Numbered from the stretch's first letter, positions 7,546 to 17,023 are shown. The stretch: DNA of 64,000 nt from GCA-2720975 sp964469565 (GCA_964469565.1 CAYXZD010000005.1:135484-199483), one strand, 5' to 3'. Translations and numbers: made by a program. Notes: a model not told the origin generated them from the sequence alone.

Positions 7546-10500
7546 ATGGCACGTCCGGACTTTGTACACCTACACGTCCACTCCGAGTACAGCCTGCTCG
7601 ACGGCGCCAACCGCATCCCCAAGCTCGTTCAAGCCTGTAAGGACGACGGTCAGAGCGCACTGGCACTGACGGACCACGGCAACATGTTCGGTGCTGTCGA
7701 GCTCTACAAGAAGTGCAAAGCTGGCGACATCAAGCCCATCATCGGTTGCGAAGTCTACATCGCCGATCGGTCGATGCACGAGGGTCACAATAAGCGCAAG
7801 GGCAATGGCTACAGCCACTTGACCCTGCTCGCGCGTAATAACGAAGGCTATAAGAACCTCCTCAAACTCGCTTCTGCCGCCTATGTCGACGGGCTGCATT
7901 ATCGACCCCGCATCGACTGGAACCTTCTTGATCAGCATGCGGCCGGAATCAACTGCCTGTCAGGCTGCTTGGGGGGCCGAATCAATCAGCTGTTCCTCCG
8001 CGACAAGGAGGCGGAGGCGGAGGCATTGGCTTCACACCTCAGGGACTTGTTCGGTCCAGAGCACTTCTGGCTCGAATTGCAGCGCAACGGCATCGACGAC
8101 CAGAACACCGTCAATGAATCACTCGTACGCCTCCACAAACGCCTAGAGATCCCCCTCGTGGCGACGAATGACATCCACTATCTGCGCCATGAGGACTGCG
8201 TCGCCCAAGACATTCTCCTGTGCATCAATACTGGAGCCAAACGCGACGATACAGATCGGTTCAAGTTTGATACCGACTCCTTGTTCTTTCGGTCACGCGA
8301 GGAGATGGGGCATCTATTTCGCGACCTGCCACAGACCCTGCCCGCGACGATGGATGTGGCCGAACAAGTCGATGTTTCTCTCGAACTAGGGCGATACCAC
8401 GTTCCCGAGTTCAAGACCGATGACGGGCGCAGCCCGGACCAACTCTTCGACGATCTACTGGAAGAACGGCTGCAGGAGTTGTACGGCAGCACCCACAGCA
8501 CCGCGCGTGAGCGTCTCGAACACGAAAAGAAAGTCATCCGGGAGCTAGGGTTCGTCTCGTACTTCCTCATCGTCTGGGACTTGGTGCGCTGGGCACGAGA
8601 GCACGACATTCCCGTGGGACCTGGGCGCGGGTCAGCCGCTGGGTCCATCGTTTCCTACCTCTTGGACATCACGAGACTCTGCCCGCTCGAATACGATCTG
8701 CTCTTTGAACGGTTTCTGAATTCGAGCCGGGTCTCCATGCCCGACATTGACATCGATTTCTGCAAAGAGGGTCGCGAGCGGGTGATTCAATACACGCGCG
8801 ACAAGTACGGCCAAGAAAACGTGACTCAGATCGTCACCTTCGGAACCATGGCCTCACGCACAGTTGTTCGGGACGTGGCGCGGGTCTTGGACATTCCGTT
8901 GCGTGATGTTGATCGCGTGGCCAAAAAAATCCCCTCGGGACCGGGAGCCCCCACCCTCGGCAAAGCCCTTGAGATGGATGAGGAGTTGCAGCAGCAGCGC
9001 GACTCCGATCAGATCTGGGATGATCTGTTTCGGTATTCAGTGGAGCTCGAAGGCTCGGTCCGTCATGTCTCTACCCACGCCGCAGGGGTCGTCATTACCC
9101 CCAATCCCACAGTTGAGTACGTGCCACTCGCCCGAAATGGCGAGGATATCACCACCCAGTATGCTGCTCCAGAGTTGGAGGAGTTGGGCCTGCTGAAAAT
9201 GGACTACTTGGGTTTGCGAACCCTGACCATCATCAGCCGCTGCTTGGAGAACATCCGCTTGATGGGTGAATCAGCTCCCGACATCGAAAACCTACCAGCA
9301 GACGACGAGGCCACCTACAAGCTCTTGGTCCGAGGCGACACCCTTGGTGTGTTTCAATTGGAATCAGAGGGCATGCGCAAACTCTTGGCACGCCTGCAGC
9401 CCGACTGTTTCGAAGACATCATCGCCGTGCTGGCCCTCTATCGACCCGGCCCGCTTGAATCGGGGATGGTCGACATGTTCGTGGATCGCAAGCACGGCCG
9501 CGAGCCCATTGTTTATCCCCATGAGAGTATTGAGCCAATTCTCAAGGGCACCTATGGCTGCATTGTCTATCAAGAACAAGTGATGCTGGCCTCGGTAGAC
9601 CTTGGCGGATTCTCATTGAACGACGCCGACAACCTGCGCAAAGCCATGGGCAAGAAGAAGCCTGAGATTATGCAGGAATTCTCAGCCCAATTCGTTGAAG
9701 GCGCTGTTTCGACGGGCTGCGATCGTGGGGTGGCCGAGGAAACTTGGGAGAACATCGTTAAGTTCGGGGGCTATGGTTTCAACAAGTCCCACTCTGCGGC
9801 CTATGCACTCATCACTTACCAGACGGCATTTCTAAAGGCCAATTTCCGCACTGCCTTCATGGCCGCCAACCTGTCCTGTGAGATGGGCGACTCGGACAAG
9901 GTCAAGGACCTTATGGACGACTGCCGAAAGGCCAAGATCACCGTGAACCCGCCGTGTGCAACGCGCTCGGGTTGGGAGTTCATCCCAGAAGGGACGTCGA
10001 ACATCTGGTTTGGTCTAGGAGCGATCAAGGGCACGGGAAAGAAAGCCGTTGAAGCCATGTTGGTGGGTCGAACTGATTGGCAAGAAGAGCACCAGGGCAT
10101 GGCGCCAACCGAAATGGGGCTCCATGATTTGTGCAACCGCGTGGATCCAGCGGCGGCAGGAAAAATCGCCTGGGAAGCCGTCATCAAGGCGGGCTCATTC
10201 GACTACACGACATTCAACCGAGGCGCTGTCCTCGCCGCCCTGGAAGGCGCCCTCAGTGAAGCTTCAAACGCAGCTGTCGATCGGCGCTCTGGACAGATGT
10301 CCATGCTGGATGTGTTCGGGGGTATCGAATCCGAAGGAGATTCCGCCACGGCCACAAAGACCTGCATTGATCCCTCCAAGGGATGGGACAAACACGAGAC
10401 TCTAGAGGCCGAGTTCGACGTCCTGGGTTACTACATCTCAGGCCATCCCCTCGAGGATCGGGCTGGCCTCGTTTCACTGCTCTCCACCTGCCCGTCAAAT

Positions 10501-11034
10501 CACCTCGACCGCTATGAAGATGGTGCCACCGTGTTGCTCGCGGGGCTTGTGCTTCAGCCCGCAATCGTAGCGATTCGCAATGGTCGGATGGCCGGTCAAA
10601 AAATGGCCCGTTTTCGCTTGGAGGACCTTCGAGGAAGCGTGGCCGTCACAGTATTCCCGCGTACCCTAGAGGGATGCGCAGAGCTACTGGTTGACAGGGC
10701 CACCATTCTCGTCAAGGGCAAGATCGAAACGAACAACGACGAGCCCTGCATCATCATGGAAGAGGCCTTCGACATGGAAGACGCCCTCGCACAATTCAAA
10801 GGGGTCCTGCAGATATCCCTGAAGCCCGAGGACTCAGGCCTTCTGGACCGCCTGCGCACGTGCATCACTCAGAATACCGGAGGCTGTCCTGTCGTTCTGC
10901 AGGTAGAAGGCAACGACGGGCACCTACGCCGAGTGCGCCTTCCCCGGGAAAACGCGGTCGCCGTCACCCAAGACCTCATCGTCCACCTGCAAGAGCTACT
11001 GGGCACCGAGCGGCTCGCACTCACCAAGGGCTAG
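7546..11034 (+). CDS. dnaE: DNA polymerase III subunit alpha
   Basis: This is the replicative polymerase, with 1162 residues, the usual DnaE1 length. The N-terminal PHP domain begins VHLHVHSEYSLLDG (His10 and His12) and keeps LTDHGNM (43-49), GCEVYIA and ATNDIHY, so its metal site looks intact. The polymerase active-site motif PDIDIDF is at residues 399-405, with Asp400 and Asp402. A helix-hairpin-helix and OB-fold region follows towards the C terminus. No intein or frameshift is seen. It converges on rplQ. Confidence 0.97.
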   Translation: MARPDFVHLHVHSEYSLLDGANRIPKLVQACKDDGQSALALTDHGNMFGAVELYKKCKAGDIKPIIGCEVYIADRSMHEGHNKRKGNGYSHLTLLARNNEGYKNLLKLASAAYVDGLHYRPRIDWNLLDQHAAGINCLSGCLGGRINQLFLRDKEAEAEALASHLRDLFGPEHFWLELQRNGIDDQNTVNESLVRLHKRLEIPLVATNDIHYLRHEDCVAQDILLCINTGAKRDDTDRFKFDTDSLFFRSREEMGHLFRDLPQTLPATMDVAEQVDVSLELGRYHVPEFKTDDGRSPDQLFDDLLEERLQELYGSTHSTARERLEHEKKVIRELGFVSYFLIVWDLVRWAREHDIPVGPGRGSAAGSIVSYLLDITRLCPLEYDLLFERFLNSSRVSMPDIDIDFCKEGRERVIQYTRDKYGQENVTQIVTFGTMASRTVVRDVARVLDIPLRDVDRVAKKIPSGPGAPTLGKALEMDEELQQQRDSDQIWDDLFRYSVELEGSVRHVSTHAAGVVITPNPTVEYVPLARNGEDITTQYAAPELEELGLLKMDYLGLRTLTIISRCLENIRLMGESAPDIENLPADDEATYKLLVRGDTLGVFQLESEGMRKLLARLQPDCFEDIIAVLALYRPGPLESGMVDMFVDRKHGREPIVYPHESIEPILKGTYGCIVYQEQVMLASVDLGGFSLNDADNLRKAMGKKKPEIMQEFSAQFVEGAVSTGCDRGVAEETWENIVKFGGYGFNKSHSAAYALITYQTAFLKANFRTAFMAANLSCEMGDSDKVKDLMDDCRKAKITVNPPCATRSGWEFIPEGTSNIWFGLGAIKGTGKKAVEAMLVGRTDWQEEHQGMAPTEMGLHDLCNRVDPAAAGKIAWEAVIKAGSFDYTTFNRGAVLAALEGALSEASNAAVDRRSGQMSMLDVFGGIESEGDSATATKTCIDPSKGWDKHETLEAEFDVLGYYISGHPLEDRAGLVSLLSTCPSNHLDRYEDGATVLLAGLVLQPAIVAIRNGRMAGQKMARFRLEDLRGSVAVTVFPRTLEGCAELLVDRATILVKGKIETNNDEPCIIMEEAFDMEDALAQFKGVLQISLKPEDSGLLDRLRTCITQNTGGCPVVLQVEGNDGHLRRVRLPRENAVAVTQDLIVHLQELLGTERLALTKG

Positions 11035-11057
11035 CCATCAGGTCCTAATAACGACGA

Positions 11058-11082
11058 CAGGCCCCAATCGACTTGGAGCCTG
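11058..11082. terminator. candidate bidirectional terminator between dnaE and rplQ
   Basis: CAGGC (58-62) plus CCAA (64-67) pair with TTGG (73-76) plus GCCTG (78-82) of 110xx across a 5-base loop, with one C-A mismatch. The hairpin sits in the 74-base gap between two convergent genes. The U content after it is modest, best on the minus strand. Confidence 0.45.
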
Positions 11083-11108
11083 CCGGGGGGATTACAGCAC
11101 GAAGAGTT

Positions 11109-11501
11109 TTACTCTGCGTCGCTGGTCACGGCTTCTTTGGGGGTTCGTACAACGAACTCCAGAATCGCGCGCTCGCCGCCATCACCAAGCCGGCGCTTGG
11201 CTAGCTTGAGAATCCTGCAGTAACCACCAGGACGCTCGAGGAAGCGTGGCCCAAGCACGTCGAACAACTTAGCCGTGGCCTCCTTATCCCTCAACTTGGC
11301 AAACGCGCGGCGGCGGTTGTGCTGGCAAGGATCCTTAGCAAGTGTCACCAGCTTCTCAATGAAGGGCTTGACCGCTTTAGCCTTGGGGAGGGTTGTGATA
11401 ATCCGTTCATGCTGGATCACGGAGATTGCCATATTGCGGGTCATGGCAATACGGTGGCTCGTGGTCCGGCCAAGTTTGAATCCTGCTACGCGATGTCGCA
11501 T
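11109..11501 (-). CDS. rplQ: 50S ribosomal protein L17
   Basis: L17 lies near the exit of the peptide tunnel. The 130-residue protein starts MRHRVAGFKLGRTTSHRIAM and carries the conserved HERIITTLPKAKAVKP segment. The C-terminal tail FVVRTPKEAVTSDAE is slightly longer than in E. coli. It is the last gene of the alpha operon, 102 bases after rpoA, and marks the end of the 34-kb minus-strand cluster. Confidence 0.97.
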   Translation of the reverse strand: MRHRVAGFKLGRTTSHRIAMTRNMAISVIQHERIITTLPKAKAVKPFIEKLVTLAKDPCQHNRRRAFAKLRDKEATAKLFDVLGPRFLERPGGYCRILKLAKRRLGDGGERAILEFVVRTPKEAVTSDAE

Positions 11502-11603
11502 CGAACTACTCTGAGGGTCAGGTCCAAGCCCCCGCCCTGGGGGCCTATGTACGGGTTTGAAACCCGCACGTGGAAGAAGGTGGAATAGGGTATGGGGAGA
11601 GGA

Positions 11604-12602
11604 TCAGGCCTCGGTGACCAGCATTCCCAAGCTAAGGCCGCGTTCGGCAAGTTTGGCGCGAATCTCCTGCAAACTGGTCTTACCCAGGTTCTTGAGAGTC
11701 ATCACATCTGCTTCAGACATTGAAACGAGATCCGCTAGGGTGTGCATGTTGGCACTGTCGAGGCAGTTGCGTGCGCGCACCGAAAGCTCAAGGTCCGAAA
11801 GAGGAGCGGACAGGATTTCCATCTGCTGCTCGTTCTCACGATTCATCTGATTGAACTCAGAGACGTCGCTGTTCTCCAACAACGGAGCGGCATCAAAGCT
11901 CGCATTCTCGAGCACAAATGGGTTGAGGTGCTTGCGATAAATCTTGGCCGACTCAGTCAAAGCGAGCTCAGGACTGACCGTACCGTCCGTCCAGATTTCG
12001 AGCACAAGGCGTTCATAGTTTGTGACCTTACCGACTCGGGTGGCCTCGATGGAGTAGCGCACCCGCTGAACAGGTGAGTAAATCGAGTCGACGGGAATCG
12101 TCCCCAAGCCTTGATCCTCACGACTGTTGTCGTCCGAGGGCACGTAACCACGTCCCTTGGCAGCGTCCATTTCAATGAGAAGATCACGATCCATGGTAAG
12201 GGTACAGATGTGCAGGTCAGGGTTAGCGACTTCGCCGCCACCCTCTACTTCCACATCAGCTCCCGTCACGGGCCCCTCTTCCGCCTTGTTGATGCGGCAC
12301 ACTACAGGGCCATCCCCTTCAAAGTGCACGCGCAGGCGTTTGATATTCAAGATGATCTCAGAGACGTCCTCGTACACCCCTTCTAGGGAGTCAAACTCGT
12401 GGGACGCTCCATCGATGCGCACAGCGGTGATGGCCGCCCCCTCAATCGAGGAGAGCAACACGCGCCGCAGACCGTTTCCAATCGTATGTCCAAACCCCCT
12501 CTCAAAGGGCTCGATTACAAAACGACCGTATGAGTTGGTCAGGGACTCTGAATCAGGCTGCACGCTGTTGGGCAGCTCAAAATTTCGCCAACGAATTCTC
12601 AT
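11604..12602 (-). CDS. rpoA: RNA polymerase subunit alpha
   Basis: The alpha subunit dimerises to start RNA polymerase assembly and contacts upstream DNA and activators. The ATG at 12602 gives 332 residues starting MRIRWRNFELPN and follows an AGAGGAG ribosome binding site; 40 extra in-frame residues upstream are not conserved. The N-terminal domain shows the dimerisation signature RGFGHTIGNGLRRVLLSS. The C-terminal domain shows LELSVRARNCLDSANMHTL and LKNLGKTSLQEI. It sits between rpsD and rplQ as in most bacteria. Confidence 0.97.
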   Translation of the reverse strand: MRIRWRNFELPNSVQPDSESLTNSYGRFVIEPFERGFGHTIGNGLRRVLLSSIEGAAITAVRIDGASHEFDSLEGVYEDVSEIILNIKRLRVHFEGDGPVVCRINKAEEGPVTGADVEVEGGGEVANPDLHICTLTMDRDLLIEMDAAKGRGYVPSDDNSREDQGLGTIPVDSIYSPVQRVRYSIEATRVGKVTNYERLVLEIWTDGTVSPELALTESAKIYRKHLNPFVLENASFDAAPLLENSDVSEFNQMNRENEQQMEILSAPLSDLELSVRARNCLDSANMHTLADLVSMSEADVMTLKNLGKTSLQEIRAKLAERGLSLGMLVTEA

Positions 12603-12621
12603 GACAGTTACTCCTCTGGTC

Positions 12622-13251
12622 CTACTTCGAGCAGAGCTCGACGATGAGTTGTTCTTGAATGGGGAACTGGAAATCAGTTCGGGTGGGCAAGGCGTTGACA
12701 GTGACCGACATCGCGTCGGCATTCACATCCATCCAGCCAGGGATCGCACCCCCACTGGTAACATTGATCGCCTCGGAGACGAACTTCTTGGTGTTCTCCT
12801 TAGCTCGCGGGACGATGACATCCCCAGGCTTGACCTGGTAGGAAGGAATCGTGCAGCGCTTTCCATTGACGGTGTAATGGCCGTGATTGACCATCTGACG
12901 GGCCTGGGGCAAGGTCATGGCGAAGCCAGCTGACAGAACGACGTTATCGAGACGCCGTGTCAGGATGGCGAGCAGGTTCTCACCGGTATTACCCTTCTGC
13001 CGGTCAGCTTCGCGGAAGTACAGCATGAACTGTCGCTCGAGCACACCGAAGATGCGCTTGAGCTTTTGCTTCTCCCGAAGCCGCACACCGTACTCCGTGA
13101 TTTTTCGACGACTTTGTGCGTGTACCCCGGGCGGATAGTCCCGACGCTGAAGTACGGCAACCTTGCCGCTGGATGTGTTTTGCCCCAAGAAGAAGAGGTT
13201 CATCCCCTCCCGGCGACATTGTTTTACTTTAGGTCCTGTGTAGCGTGCCAT
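12622..13251 (-). CDS. rpsD: 30S ribosomal protein S4
   Basis: S4 is a primary binder of the 16S rRNA 5' domain and represses the alpha operon in E. coli. The 209 residues start MARYTGPKVKQCRREG and contain the S4 RNA-binding domain (RLDNVVLSAGFAMTLPQARQMV). The N-terminal zinc Cys cluster found in some S4 proteins is absent. It lies between rpsK and rpoA, 19 bases before rpoA. Whether it autoregulates here is not visible. Confidence 0.97.
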   Translation of the reverse strand: MARYTGPKVKQCRREGMNLFFLGQNTSSGKVAVLQRRDYPPGVHAQSRRKITEYGVRLREKQKLKRIFGVLERQFMLYFREADRQKGNTGENLLAILTRRLDNVVLSAGFAMTLPQARQMVNHGHYTVNGKRCTIPSYQVKPGDVIVPRAKENTKKFVSEAINVTSGGAIPGWMDVNADAMSVTVNALPTRTDFQFPIQEQLIVELCSK

Positions 13252-13331
13252 CGAATGGTCTCAGTGAGGGCTCTCAGTCGAAAATGATTGGGTGTCTTGA
13301 AAGAATGGAGTTTGACGCGGTGTGGCAGCGA

Positions 13332-13712
13332 CTAAACGCGGCGACGCTTTTTGGCGCGGCAACCGTTGTGGGGTAGCGGGGTCACGTCTTCGATCATCGT
13401 GATACGCAGGCCGGAATTGGCCAGGGCCCGCACGGCGGACTCGCGCCCAGAACCGGCACCCTTCACCCGCACCTCGATTTCCTTTAGACCATGGCGTTGA
13501 GCGGCCGACGCAGCCCTGTCAGCTGCACGCTGAGCTGCAAAGGGAGTACTCTTGCGGGTGCCCTTGAAGCCAACGGTACCCGCTGTCCCCCAACTGATCG
13601 TGTCCCCACCCATCGAGGTAAGGGTGATGTGGGTGTTGTTGAAGGTTGCACGCACATGCGCAACTCCCTTAGCAATGTTCTTCTTGTCCTTGCGCTTGGT
13701 CTGCTTGGCCAT
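13332..13712 (-). CDS. rpsK: 30S ribosomal protein S11
   Basis: S11 forms part of the platform of the small subunit and contacts mRNA near the E site. It has 126 residues with the conserved stretches VRATFNNTHITLTSMGGDT and PLPHNGCRAKKRRRV at the C terminus. The gene starts one base after rpsM ends, so translation is probably coupled. An 80-base gap follows before rpsD. Confidence 0.97.
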   Translation of the reverse strand: MAKQTKRKDKKNIAKGVAHVRATFNNTHITLTSMGGDTISWGTAGTVGFKGTRKSTPFAAQRAADRAASAAQRHGLKEIEVRVKGAGSGRESAVRALANSGLRITMIEDVTPLPHNGCRAKKRRRV

Positions 13713-13713
13713 A

Positions 13714-14097
13714 TTACTTCATCCCCTTGACCGACTTCTTGCCGGCGACGGTCTTCTTGGCACCCTTGCGGGTACGGGCATTGGTACGGGTACGCTGTCC
13801 GCGAACCGGTAGACTGCGTCGGTGCCGCAATCCTCGGTAGCAGTTGATGTCTCGCAAGCGCGAGATTGCCGCTGCAGACTCGCGTCGAAGTTGACCTTCG
13901 ACGGAGTACTCTTTTTGGAGGTGCCGGGCGAGGGTGGTAACCTGCTCTTCAGTCAGATCACTGGGCTTCATCGCTGGGTCAAGCCCCAACTCTGCGCACA
14001 CCTTCGTCGCGGTGGTTCGACCCACACCAAAGATGTAGGTGAGCGCAATATCCATGCGCTTGTTGTTTGGAATGTCTACACCAACTACACGTGCCAT
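13714..14097 (-). CDS. rpsM: 30S ribosomal protein S13
   Basis: S13 sits in the head of the 30S subunit and forms an intersubunit bridge. It has 127 residues: an N-terminal helix-two-turn-helix (NNKRMDIALTYIFGVGRTTA) and a basic tail containing RGQRTRTNARTRKG. It begins the alpha-type gene group, 26 bases after rpmJ. Confidence 0.97.
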   Translation of the reverse strand: MARVVGVDIPNNKRMDIALTYIFGVGRTTATKVCAELGLDPAMKPSDLTEEQVTTLARHLQKEYSVEGQLRRESAAAISRLRDINCYRGLRHRRSLPVRGQRTRTNARTRKGAKKTVAGKKSVKGMK

Positions 14098-14123
14098 ACT
14101 TTGAATTCTCCAGTGGAGGCGGG

Positions 14124-14243
14124 TTACTTGCCTTGACGTTGCTTGTGTCGGGGGTCAGCTTTACAAATGATGCGCACAACCCCACGCCGCTTGACGATTT
14201 TGCAATGGGTACACATGCGTCGGACGCTACTTCTAACTTTCAT
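14124..14243 (-). CDS. rpmJ: 50S ribosomal protein L36
   Basis: This 39-residue zinc protein is short but unmistakable. It starts MKVRSSVRRMC and carries the ligands Cys11, Cys14, Cys27 and His33. The start ATG overlaps the infA stop as ATGA, which implies coupled translation. The zinc-type L36 is the housekeeping form. It lies between infA and rpsM as in most bacteria. Confidence 0.96.
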   Translation of the reverse strand: MKVRSSVRRMCTHCKIVKRRGVVRIICKADPRHKQRQGK

Positions 14244-14500
14244 CTTCTTCTCCGTCTCCGGCGACCGCCGGTACGTTTGCGCCGCTCGCCGCGGCAGGTA
14301 ATACGTCCCTTTGTCAGATCGTAAGGTGACATTTCAACAGTGATGCTGTCGCCCGGAAGGATGCGAATGTAATGCATACGCATCTTGCCGCTGACATGGG
14401 CAAGAATCTCGTGACCTGACTCAAGCTTTGCCTTGAATCGAGCGTTGGGTAAGGCCTCGGTGACGATAGCCTCAACGGTGATTGCCTCTTCCTTGGCCAT
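14240..14500 (-). CDS. infA: translation initiation factor IF-1 with Arg-rich tail
   Basis: IF-1 binds the A site of the 30S subunit during initiation. The start ATG at 14500 gives 86 residues beginning MAKEEAITVEAIVTE, against about 72 in E. coli. The OB fold ends near GRITCR, and after that comes a basic tail GERRKRTGG followed by seven arginines. The start shares one base with the adk stop and the stop overlaps the rpmJ start by four bases. map, often found between adk and infA, is absent. Confidence 0.95.
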   Translation of the reverse strand: MAKEEAITVEAIVTEALPNARFKAKLESGHEILAHVSGKMRMHYIRILPGDSITVEMSPYDLTKGRITCRGERRKRTGGRRRRRRR

Positions 14501-15150
14501 CATGCCTGCGCCCCCAGACAGTCCATGCAACCCGCGAAGACTTCTTCAGGGGAGCGGTTTCCGTCCACCGTACAGCACAGATCTTGTGCGCTGTAATGGC
14601 CGACAAGAGGTTGGGTCTGCGCGTGATAGACACCCAAGCGCTCAGTGACCACATCGGGATGATCGTCACTGCGCTGATACAGTTCGCCGCCGCATTGGTC
14701 GCAGATGCCCTCTTGCGCCGGTGGAGAAAACTGACGGTGCTGAATGTTGCTGCACCCACGGCAGAGCAAGCGACCGCTTGAGCGTCCCACGATCACCTCA
14801 TCGGGAACATCGATGTTGAGCACGGTCAGTGAAACATCGTTGCTCAGGCGTTGGTCTAGGGCGGTGGCCTGGGGCAGGGTGCGCGGGAAGCCATCGAGCA
14901 GGTAGCCCTTGCTGCAATCTGCTCGACTCGTTCGATCGAAGAGCATATCGACAGTGAGTTCATCAGGAACCAGCTGACCGCTATCCATGAACCCGCGTGC
15001 TCGTTCGCCGAGCTCGGTGCCCTTGGAAAGGTTCTCGCGGAAGAGATCACCCGTGGAGATATGCGGTAGGGACAAGGACTCCGTCAGGCGCGCTGCCTGG
15101 GTCCCCTTGCCCGCACCGGGTGCTCCGAGAAGGATGATCACTTGGGTCAT
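14500..15150 (-). CDS. adk: adenylate kinase, zinc LID type
   Basis: Adenylate kinase equilibrates ATP, ADP and AMP. The ATG at 15150 gives 216 residues starting MTQVIILLGAPGAGKGTQ, with the P-loop at residues 9-17. The AMP-binding part shows LLDGFPRT. The long LID carries four cysteines (CRGC...CDQC), the zinc-binding form common in Gram-positives and planctomycetes. It lies 4 bases after secY and overlaps infA by one base. Confidence 0.96.
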   Translation of the reverse strand: MTQVIILLGAPGAGKGTQAARLTESLSLPHISTGDLFRENLSKGTELGERARGFMDSGQLVPDELTVDMLFDRTSRADCSKGYLLDGFPRTLPQATALDQRLSNDVSLTVLNIDVPDEVIVGRSSGRLLCRGCSNIQHRQFSPPAQEGICDQCGGELYQRSDDHPDVVTERLGVYHAQTQPLVGHYSAQDLCCTVDGNRSPEEVFAGCMDCLGAQA

Positions 15151-15154
15151 GAGA

Positions 15155-16468
15155 CTATTTCTCCTCCGAAGATGCCCAAGATGCGGTTCCGCCAGAAGAA
15201 TCCCCACCACCGTCGTATTCACGCATGACGAGCTGGGCGTTGAGTTTGTCCACCAATTCGAGAGCCACCCCCACGACGATGAGCACTGAAGTGCCCCCCA
15301 GGAAGTAGCGCATCTGGGTGGTCATGCCTTGCCCTTCGGTAACAAAGTTCGGCAAGACCGCCACGGCGGCCAAGAACGCAGCACCTGCAAGGGTGACGCG
15401 TGTCAGTACACCTGAAAGGTACTCGGCCGTTTTCACACCCGGTCGAATCCCTGGGATGAATGAGCCGCTCTCACGCAGGTTATTGGCGATTTCCTCGGGC
15501 TGGAACATCAAGCGGTTCCAAAAGAACGAGAACGAGAAGATCAAGCCTGCATACAGGGTGACATACACAAAGCCCGTTTGATCTTGGAAGATGCGTTCCA
15601 TACGCCCCCACCCAAACCACTGAAAGAGGATGCCAGGGATCACGAAGAGAACCGATGCGAAAATGATCGGCATCACCCCGGCCATGTTGACCTTCAAGGG
15701 CAGGTAGTGGCGTTGTCCCCCGTAAACTCGTCTTCCACGAGTGAGGCGTGCGTATTGAATGGGCACCCGGCGGGCCCCCTTATGCATGAACACCACGACG
15801 AAAATGGTCACGGCCCAAATGGCCACCATGGTCATCAAGGTCTGCCAGAAATCAGGGTTGCCAGCGATGGTTGCGAAGCTCGATGGCAGGTTGACGATAA
15901 TTCCCGCCATGATGATGAGGGAGGCACCATTGCCTACCCCGTACTCGGTAATCAATTCACCGATCCACATGACCAAGAGGGCTCCACCCATCAGGCCACA
16001 GATCACCACAAACGCTAAGCGTACCGGACTGCCCTGCATGGAGGGGTCGACCATCTGGTCCTTGTACTGCAAGAACACGCCGGTATAGATGAAGATGGCT
16101 TGAACCAACGCAATGGGCACGACGCACAACCGGGTCCACTGGTTGATCTTCTTCTGACCAGCGGCACCTTCTTTGGCCACGGCTTCCAAAGTGGGAGACA
16201 CCTTGGTCAACATGGAGAAGATGATGGAGGCCGAAATGTAGGGCATGATCCCCAAGGCAAATATTGTGGTTTGCCCGATGGCACCTCCAGAGAGGGCGGA
16301 AAGAAGGCCAAAGATTCCCGTGTCTGAACTGCGCTCGATGAAATCGATGCTCATTCCGGGCAGGGGTACTTGGAATCCAATGCGGTAGCAGACCAGCAGG
16401 GCAAAGGTCCTGAAGATCTTTTCGCGCGTCTCGGGAGCGCGGAACAGTGTTAGAAAGCTGTTCTCCAC
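15155..16468 (-). CDS. secY: preprotein translocase subunit SecY
   Basis: SecY forms the protein-conducting channel of the inner membrane together with SecE, which is encoded in the same cluster. The 437 residues contain about ten hydrophobic segments and the conserved cytoplasmic loop (GARRVPIQYARLTRGRRVYG). The C-terminal tail ends in a Gly/Ser-rich stretch. It starts 3 bases after rplO, the usual spc-operon position. Confidence 0.96.
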   Translation of the reverse strand: MENSFLTLFRAPETREKIFRTFALLVCYRIGFQVPLPGMSIDFIERSSDTGIFGLLSALSGGAIGQTTIFALGIMPYISASIIFSMLTKVSPTLEAVAKEGAAGQKKINQWTRLCVVPIALVQAIFIYTGVFLQYKDQMVDPSMQGSPVRLAFVVICGLMGGALLVMWIGELITEYGVGNGASLIIMAGIIVNLPSSFATIAGNPDFWQTLMTMVAIWAVTIFVVVFMHKGARRVPIQYARLTRGRRVYGGQRHYLPLKVNMAGVMPIIFASVLFVIPGILFQWFGWGRMERIFQDQTGFVYVTLYAGLIFSFSFFWNRLMFQPEEIANNLRESGSFIPGIRPGVKTAEYLSGVLTRVTLAGAAFLAAVAVLPNFVTEGQGMTTQMRYFLGGTSVLIVVGVALELVDKLNAQLVMREYDGGGDSSGGTASWASSEEK

Positions 16469-16471
16469 TCC

Positions 16472-17023
16472 CTAGGCCTCTTCGTCCCCTTCGGGGGTTG
16501 GGGTTTCAGCTGGCGCCTCGGCGCCCGGGGCAGAATCGGAACTGTCGTTGGCGCCTTCAACCACCTCTCGGCCACGTGAATCGATAACCACGATGGTTCC
16601 ACCAGCCGCCACGATTTTCTCACCCGCGCTGGCACTGCACTTTTGCAAGCGAACCGTCAGCTTACGCTCAAGGGTTCCGTTGCCGAGGACCTTGAGCAGA
16701 TCAGAGGTGCGGCTCACAAGGCCGTGATCGAGGATCGCCTTGAGATCCACCACATCCCCATCGTTGAAAGCATTCAGTGCCTCCACATTAATGGTGGTGT
16801 AATCCACGCGGAAACGCGCGTTGGTGAATCCACGCTTGGGGACTCGACGGTAGATCGGCATCTGTCCGCCTTCATAGCCGGGACGACGGCTGGCACCCGA
16901 ACGGGCACCGCGCCCCTTGTGACCACGGCCACAGGTCTTACCGGAACCCGACCCAGGTCCACGGCCGACGCGCTGGCGTGCTTTGTACTTGGTGCCCTTG
17001 GCACAAACTGTTTTGAGGTCCAT
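16472..17023 (-). CDS. rplO: 50S ribosomal protein L15 with acidic C-terminal extension
   Basis: L15 is a late-assembly protein of the 50S subunit. The ATG at 17023 gives 183 residues starting MDLKTVCAKGTKYKARQRVG, longer than the usual 145-150. The Gly-rich N-terminal segment (GRGPGSGSGKTCGRGHKGRG) is typical. The last 30 or so residues are rich in Ala, Glu, Pro and Asp and are not part of the family fold. rpmD (L30), which normally lies between rpsE and rplO, is missing; only 46 bases separate them. Confidence 0.96.
   Translation of the reverse strand: MDLKTVCAKGTKYKARQRVGRGPGSGSGKTCGRGHKGRGARSGASRRPGYEGGQMPIYRRVPKRGFTNARFRVDYTTINVEALNAFNDGDVVDLKAILDHGLVSRTSDLLKVLGNGTLERKLTVRLQKCSASAGEKIVAAGGTIVVIDSRGREVVEGANDSSDSAPGAEAPAETPTPEGDEEA

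Noticed and set aside
12157..12933. 258-residue plus-strand open frame across the rpoA-rpsD junction
   Set aside because: It runs antisense to two conserved genes and resembles no protein.
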